In this document: positions 57,096 through 64,000 of the stretch, piece after piece
How the letters are laid out: every line of letters begins with the position of its first letter
Numbering within the stretch: position 1 is the stretch's first letter
NCBI GenBank assembly: GCA_021234155.1
Contig: JAJEKV010000190.1
Coordinates: forward strand, 54,044 to 118,043
Direction of reading: 5' to 3'
Origin: Isoetes taiwanensis
Lineage: Eukaryota > Streptophyta > Lycopodiopsida > Isoetales > Isoetaceae
Length of the DNA stretch: 64,000 nucleotides
Made by a program: the position numbers and the translations under genes
Notes under the pieces: model-generated
Database searches by the model: none
The model's input: only the letters and a program-made list of their open reading frames with translations
Told to the model about the DNA's origin: nothing

Positions 57096-58700
57096 AAATT
57101 TTGTCTAGACTTCCAAATTTTGTTATGCAATAACGCTGATTGGCAAATGATTATTGACGAGGTGAAAAAGGTTTTATTGCTACAGACAATTATTTCGGGA
57201 CCAAAATTGAAGAAGTACAGAAGATAACTGAGATAAAGGATAATTATAGTTTGAAAATAAGAATATTGAGATATGAACAAGAGTTTGTATTCCTAATAGA
57301 TCACATTAAAAAAGAAGATATTAAAACAATGTCACAAGAATATCAAAGTCATCCGTGGTTTGCAAGATATAATACAAGGTAAAGAGAGAAGTTTCTTTAT
57401 TGGGATTAAAAGATTATGTCCTGTAAGTACATCCAAATTTGTGTGATGTCTACTTGTTAAGGACTGAACAGATTAGGGCACCGCCTTTACAACAATACTC
57501 ATTCAAAGAAAATAAACTATCAAAGATGGATTTATAGTAGGATTGCTAAGAACACAAACAGAAAGGATGCTATCCTTGTGGTGGATTGGATGGTGTTAAT
57601 CCAAACATGCCTACTTCTTTCCTGTAGCTAGAAAACAATAACAACAAGGAAACTCCTGCTAATATCTTTATTCACATATCTTTCTGCTTACATGGCATTC
57701 CTACAAGTGATTGTTTTGTGATAGAGATCCGGGTGTTTACCAGTAACTTTTGACTTCGCTTTTCAAGGAGTTGGAACCTTCCAATTGCAAGATGAAGGCC
57801 ACTTACTACCTGTAAAACTCATGGGCAAACGTAAAGAGTAAACAGGTTCTTGAGGTGATATGTTTATGTAATGTCAAGACACCAAAGAAATGGGAAGGAT
57901 TGTTACCTTTTAGCAGAGTTTGCCTGAAGGGCCAATTCTAAACAGAATCTATAGGAATGACACTTTTAAAGCACTTTGACAGGATCACAGGTTCCAAATA
58001 AATTGGTATAATCCCATTAAATCCAAAATTTCTTAGATGCATGTTGAGGAATATGTAGACAAGTGTACTATAAGAAGCATGCTAGCGTGGCTAACAACAT
58101 AGACAAGTAATTTGAAACAAGCATAGAATACATAGGGAATTCAAGGTGGGAGTAATTTTGTATATCTTCGTGGTCAAACCAAAGAAAAGTCAACTCGTAG
58201 AATTGGAAAATGTATGCAAACTTGTCTTAAGATATATTTCTGTCCTTTCAAAATCATTAAAAGGATGGGGAATCTAGCCTACCAATTAGAGCCGCCACCA
58301 CATGTAAAGATTCATGATGTTTTTCATGCCGGCTTTATTAAAACCCTCTTTACATGATTGAGATCATGCTTCCGGATTTGCAATTAATCCAGAGAATAAC
58401 ACTTTGAAGTAATGCCATCCAACACAAAGACGGGAACTAAGTCAAGGGGTAGAACGACCAAAGAAATCTTTATACACGGGCTGATTACCCTATAGAGGAT
58501 GCAACGCGGATGGAGTTAAACGAGGCTTCAAGCAAAATGAGCAAAGATTTTCCAACCTTTCAATCTATATCATGCCATGGAATGGGTTGGCTATCTAAAA
58601 GATGTATCAAATGTTAAGCATGTACATACGAAGTTGTGAAGGAGTATATTTGGCAATAATGTGATATTTATTCGACGAGGACGCCGAATCTTTGGGGAAG
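57096..58700 (+). pseudogene. Element D integrase remnant with chromodomain-like end
   Basis: Fragments in order: an HHCC-like stretch near 57340; DRDPGVYQ and SLFKELEPSNCKMKATYYL (about 57720-57810); TPKKWEGLLPF (about 57880-57910); FKIIKRMGNLAYQLELPPHV and KIHDVFHAGFIKT (58235-58355), the GPY/F module. EDATRMEL-type and DFPTF stretches (58490-58560) resemble a chromodomain end. No gag, protease or RT is found between the LTR and here, so most of the internal region is deleted. Confidence 0.75.
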
Positions 58701-58709
58701 GGGATAACG
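58690..58709 (+). other. Polypurine tract of element D
   Basis: TTTGGGGAAGGGGATAACG directly before the LTR start TGATGAG at 58710. Confidence 0.65.
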
Positions 58710-61700
58710 TGATGAGTTTTATTGTGATTATCTCTAAGCTGCTATAATAAATAATAAGGGTGACGTGGCATGGCAAGTGATGGCAATGAACTAAGGGAAG
58801 GAAGTTTGAATTAAAAAAGGCTGGATCGAGAACGCGGAGAAAGAGGGAAAGCAAGTGACGAGGACAAGAAGAGAGAGAAATAGTGATTTGAAGAAGCCAT
58901 TTGGAGTGTGGTGATTAAGCTCCGAGGTTTGTTTAAAAAAAAGGGGAATTCATCTTAAGAGCAAGACACCATTCATTGGGGTATCAGAAACAAGTGTTTT
59001 GTAATTTGATTCTTTATGATCATTTAAACTATGAATTGATGGTTTTGTAATGGAACTACACAACCAAGGGTCTATAACAATGGTGATCTATGGTCAGAGG
59101 TAGAGTGATTCATGAGCAACATTAGTCTGAGAAGTGAGAGGGCCGACATAACATTGTTAATGTGGCAAAGGGATTCCAGAATATGAGGAAGTTTGGTTGT
59201 CAAGCTTTCATGGGATTGCAAAGATCATTACTGGCTTGTCAGTCTCAACCACATTTTCATCTAAAGATGATTGCTATTTGCATTAACCTCATGTGTTTGA
59301 TTGTTACCTTCTCTTGCCAGATACCTTGAACACACAATTGATTTGGAAGACTTGATTAGCAACATGGGCTGCTGCTGCACCTTCATTTTCATCTTCATCT
59401 CTGATTTGTATCTCCATGCTCCCAAGGTTGCACCTAATTTCCCCGCCATCATCTCCAATTGTTTCCAGCCTTGTGGTGTCACTTACTTTCAATAAAAGGC
59501 ACTAAACTCAGAGGCTCAAAACCAGGATTTGATGTTGTCCAATGTCATGATGACTTCTAAAGCTTTGTATATAATTGTGGCTAGGTCTTGCTTGCTTGGC
59601 TCAAAGATAACGCATTTTTCAACATGTAATTTGCTCTTCTTCTTAAAGCATTTTTAAAAGGCCCAAAACCGAGCACGCCTAAGGGTCGCACTATGTGATG
59701 TGTGGGGTGGTAAAATAAAGAGATGCACTCCTATTTCTTGGCTGCTAATATAGTGTCAAGATCCACATGAGAATTGTGGCCACTAAGCACTAGCAAGTGT
59801 GTGGTGTTGTAGATCAACTCCTCCCGGGTACTTTCTACAAAAATGATCGACTAACCAGCCCCTAAAAGTTCTTGTCATCCAAGCTTCACCTTGACAAGCC
59901 ATAACAGCACCCTGTTCACATCTTGCTACATAGTCACCTCTTATCCTCTCTCCCCTGAAGATATAAAGGCCCTATGGAAAGCCATCCGCACTAACACAAG
60001 TAAGCACCGCCACCCATTCTCTATTTCATGACAATTTCATGCACATTCCTCTTTCCTTTCTTGGCAACTCTCATTCCAAACCTTACTCAGCCTTTGGACA
60101 CTACTACCGTGATTCCAAATTCTAGGAAGGTGGAAACTTAACTCATCCAACACCTTTTCAAATTCCATCATAGAATCCCAGCCAAGGTAGCGCTTACAGG
60201 ACCCGCCCCGCACCCACGTTTCAGCAGACCTTATTGCTATCTCCGATGCCTGGCTCTTGAAAAAGCTTCCACCACTTCTGCCCTCGAACTCCATCCTCAA
60301 ATGGAGTTTTATTCATCACATAAATTTCAGCCACAAACTCCTTTCAACATGTCTAAATTCTAGCTGGCATCCTCGATCCGCCCTTTCAATGCCCATTCTA
60401 CCGGGCCTGTTTTTCTTTCCTCTACCATATTATAGATGTTTATCTGTTTTGTTCAATCTCTACCATAATGCCAATTTTAATTGTGGACCTTGTGGAATAC
60501 CAAATTCTAATCGCTTCCTCTTTATGCTTATCTCATTCTTTCCCAATGAGATCCAAGGTTGCCTTCATGTCTTCCTCAAAATTCCATTTAGCTCTTCCTC
60601 TTTCAAATAAACCCTTCATTCCCATCATGTTCTCATCTTTCCTCTTCTTAGTCTTTCTGGCTGCAACACGCTTTGATCCTCTTGTGAATTGCAGATTTGA
60701 GGTTTAATATCGCTTGGTTTCTCTTCCTAACCATGTCAACACTTTGGTTGTCCGGGAGCGTGACAAGCAAGGTGGTGGAAGCAAGTGAAATGAACCCATC
60801 AAGAACTGTTAAGACAAAGATTATGGCGGTCTGATTCAAAATCTGAAAGCAAATCGATATCGAGCACTGGAACAAAGGCGCTAATGCATGCATTCAAGTC
60901 GAGTATTGAGCTACCAAATAGGTTAAAGGCACAGGGGAGGAACGATTCTCGCTTTCCATGCAAACAACATGCAAAATAAGATGTACACCGATGGCGTGAA
61001 AAAGCACTTCGAAGCAGAGCAAAAGAATTGCGAAGATACCACAGGGAAAAACAGAAGCAAAAAGCAGGAAGCAGAAGGTCGAAAGTAAAACATGGAAGAA
61101 CGTGATGGCAAAATTAGGGCGAGCTTGGCGATCTAATTCCCAGTCAGGCGCAAAATATGATGATTCTCCCCACGCCAACTCCACCGGTAGATTCCTCCGA
61201 TCATTTTGTGCAATGAAAGGAATCTAGATGGTCACGGCTATGCTGGAAAAGGGAAATAGATGGTTCATAAGAAAAGGGAATCCAGGTCATGATTCTGATA
61301 TCTTTTGGTCTCAAGTTCGGCTTCACAATCCACGCCAAGAAACCATGAATCGTAGGTAGACAAGAAAGATCGTACAAATAGACATTAAAGACGAAGAACA
61401 TATGCAAAACACAGGAAACAAGGGTTAGATGTGTGAGAAAATAGAATCAGCTCTAAATCGATAGTTTCGAGCCACAAGCGTCAAATCCCTCACCAAATGC
61501 TTAGTTCTAACCCCTCGATGCTATGGATTATGCTACTAAATCCTTCCTCGTGGTGCTACGGCCACCGATGGGTTGTTGTTCTGGTTAAAATGGAACCAAA
61601 GAAGCGGTTCTTTTGGTCATCAATCTACTCTTTCTCTCGCTGGAATAACTGATCTAGTCATCTACACTCTCCTCACTAAGCCAGCTAGATGGTTTCATGG

Positions 61701-62415
61701 ATTTAGGCAAAAGCATTCGAGTTAGGGTTTGAATTCATTATATCATAGTAAATACAAAGACAATAGATATAAAATCAAATGAAGAATTTTTAAAGATTAT
61801 ATTATGGTTTATTGGTTGAAGCCTTTGCCTTTAAGCTACGAACAATTCACCTTTGGTCTAGGCAAGTGGAAACACTTAGATATTTCTCTTGAGTTCGCTT
61901 AGGCTTAGCTTAAACCCAATAATTGTTCAAGTGTAGGGTCATTCTAGTTTTCATAGATATTTCTTTTCAAGATCAATTTAAACATCCTTGTTATTGACTT
62001 AGAGTTTTATTTTTGCAAGATTGATTTCCATCTTACATTGATTAAATAGGCTATAAGATGTTTCAAGTAAGAAGGCTAAATTACTTGATCTTTTATCATG
62101 TTAAGGCCTAGTTGCACCTTTGGTCCTCTAATTTTCCTGTGTGAGACTCTAAGGCAACCGAGGCCACGAGTGTTAAGCCACCACACTAGCCAGTGAGTAC
62201 TGATGAAGCTCGCTAGTGAGGACTTGACATTGGTCATACTGTTGCACCTAGATGGCTGGTGGTCTGCTGAGCCAGAGACCGTGAGGCTCAGTGGATGCCG
62301 CGAACATGCTATTTTGGGCTGTGGGTCGCATATGCGTGTCTCCACCCGTGGATCCCGCGAGGTATCAGGTTATGTATCTAAGTATTAATTCCAGATTCCA
62401 TGGCGGACCGCCACA
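58710..62415 (+). mobile_element. 3' LTR of element D, interrupted
   Basis: The left part (58710-59056) and right part (about 61160-62415, ending CCGCCACA) align with successive parts of the 5' LTR at 54768-57095. The 2.1 kb between (59057-61160) is absent from the 5' LTR, so it looks like a later insertion. Confidence 0.55.
59057..61160. other. Insert inside the 3' LTR of element D, unclassified
   Basis: Frames of up to 117 codons (60257-60610 plus; 60894-61184 minus) without recognisable domains. No terminal repeats or target duplication could be fixed. Could be a non-autonomous transposon or unrelated DNA. Confidence 0.35.
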
Positions 62416-63414
62416 CATGGTACAGATCAGGGTTTCGGTTGGGACAAAGACTTTCTTTCCCTAATCCTTCCAAACTAATTTGAAGTGTAGAATCAGATGG
62501 GACTGACGGTCTTTCAAAATAAGTAAAGCTACCTCCTCGCCAATTGAATTAGGCCATGGCAATTCTTAATTAGCTTGCATTACTAATTAATTTCATTATT
62601 TAGCCTAATTAGACTAAGTTAAAGGTAATAAACCTTTTAGATTAGTCCTCAATGGTCTGGACATACCAAAGACGGTTAGGTAGTTAAACAGTATGTCAAG
62701 ATAAGTATGGAACGTCAAGCATTCTACCCCTCTAGAATAATAATGTTGTCTCACATTTTCATGTATGTGTTAATGTAAAAAATAATTAATTGCCGTGCGT
62801 AACATATATTCAGCATATATATACCTTATGTTTGTTCGTGGCTTTATCCGTCGTCTTTCCGCTCAGATCCTACTGCTCACATGACTTTGGGATTTGATTC
62901 ATGCCCATGGCCTGGCTCGGCATAGATTCTATATAGATGATCCTACCATCTGTGTTGATTTGAACATGATCGCTGTCCGAGATCCTACTACCATGCTGTT
63001 TTGAACATATCATTAACGGCAGTAATGCGGGTTTTGGGAATTATACATTATAGATCCTGTCCATTGTTCTTGGACTTATGATCAGTTTCATCCAAGATTC
63101 TATGGATCATGTGGTCGACATCCTATGGCACATGACTTTGGGAATTATATGTACCGCATCCTATGACTCATGTTGCTTAATTATTGTCACGCAGAGATTC
63201 CTGACCCTTGATCGAGTCCCAAGATCCAGCCGGCTCACGCTGAATGCCTATCCCTAAGGAGAGGCTTAAAATTTTGCATTGTGTGGGATTAACTCTGGCC
63301 ATTGACCTCTAGTCACCCATTCTCACCATTAGACCAACATTAATTCAATGAACAATTTGTATTTTAAACATACTCTATGGGCAATCTTTAATTAAGATAA
63401 AGTAGAGTACATTC
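62416..63414. other. No gene; loosely repetitive stretch
   Basis: From about 62860 to 63240 there are imperfect recurrences of GATCCTA(C/T), CATGACTTTGGGA(A/T)TT and CATG at irregular spacing of 40-100 bases. These suggest a decayed tandem array. Nothing else seen. Confidence 0.35.
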
Positions 63415-63419
63415 TATTG

Positions 63420-63975
63420 GTTCAAGAAAGTTCTAGATTGTTCTGAAGGCTCTAGAAAGTTCTAGAACTCTAGAAAAGTTCCGTGACTATAGAAAGTTCT
63501 AGAATATATAGAAAATCTAGGGGAATCCTGTGAAAACCTTCCGTAAAGTTACAAATTGTTCTAATAAGTTCTAGAATGTTCTAGAATGTAGGGAATCTAC
63601 AAGGAAATTTAGGAATACTCTAAAGTCTCTAGGTAATGGAAAGTTTTAATGTTCAGAAGTCCTAGAATGTTCTAAATAGTTTTCAATGTGAAGCAATCTA
63701 GTATAGAATCTTAACAAATCTAAGAAAATCCTGATAAAAATGTGTGAGAATCTAGAAAACATTTATAAGTCTAGTAAATCTCTTAAAAATCTAGGGAATC
63801 TAAGGAATCTTCATAAAATCTAAGGGAAAGCAGGAAATATTGATGAGATCTTAGAGTATCTAGGGGAATCTTATAGAATCTTTGAATCTCATATAATGTA
63901 AGGGAACCTAGGGCAATCTTAGGAGCAAAATCTAAAGGACTTAAGGGATCTGCAGAATCTTGGAGAATCTAGAAT
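63420..63975. repeat. Degenerate simple-repeat tract of TCTAGAA / GGGAATCT units
   Basis: Dense short repeats. The left half is rich in GTTCTAGAA, with perfect TTCTAGAA palindromes near 63459, 63497, 63569 and 63579. The right half is rich in AATCTAGGGAATCT-like units. The tract continues to the window end. Confidence 0.75.
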
Positions 63976-64000
63976 ACGTAACTGGAACGAAGCATAACAA

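Noticed and set aside
1..64000. CRISPR arrays, bacterial operons or ribosome-binding sites
   Set aside because: Repeats are transposon-derived; composition, poly(A) tails, TATA boxes and LTRs indicate a plant nuclear genome.

Overview
The window reads as repeat-dense nuclear DNA of a land plant, probably a flowering plant. It is built from Ty3/gypsy chromoviruses primed by initiator Met-tRNA, plant L1-type LINEs with poly(A) tails, and candidate Helitron ends, with a plant telo-box and TATA boxes in the LTRs. No intact host gene is visible. Almost every coding stretch is broken by frameshifts and stops, and paired LTRs differ largely by short indels in GC-rich spots, so low consensus accuracy may add to real decay.

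Layout. 1-3.1 kb: remnant of a minus-strand element (copy C) with a deleted histone H3-like ORF. 3.8 kb: a plus-strand exon-like fragment resembling the INO80/YL1 C-terminal domain. 4.6-6.3 kb: LTR of family B on the minus strand. 6.3-15.7 kb: AT-rich, gene-less, with small tandem duplications and a candidate Helitron end. 15.7-19.3 kb: LINE-2 on the minus strand. 19.3-49.3 kb: pieces of LINE-1 on the minus strand, split by two large chromoviruses. Element A (20911-32967, minus) is structurally complete with a GATGG target duplication. Element B (35756-48954, plus) is preceded by a truncated tandem copy of its own 3' end. 51.9 kb: a diverged third LTR. 54.8-62.4 kb: element D, a deleted chromovirus whose two LTRs are both rearranged. 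63.4-64 kb: a simple-repeat tract rich in TTCTAGAA.

The most unusual content is in elements A, B and C. Between the 5' LTR and gag, each carries a histone H3-like ORF. A and B have an H3-type N-terminal tail, a long low-complexity linker and a C-terminal H3 histone fold; C keeps tail and end but has lost the middle. In all three the ORF is followed by the same hairpin-rich leader. In A and B a TATA box lies before the H3-like ORF and another before a second, unrecognised ORF that precedes gag. The same elements end in an integrase with a chromodomain, a module that in related elements binds methylated H3 tails. One element lineage therefore encodes both an H3-like protein with a K4/K9-type tail and a possible H3 reader. 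I know of no description of this arrangement.

Expected working of a full element: LTR transcription, possibly internal promoters for the two extra ORFs, SR-rich Gag with a zinc knuckle, protease, reverse transcriptase/RNase H, and integrase with chromodomain. None of the copies here looks able to move by itself.
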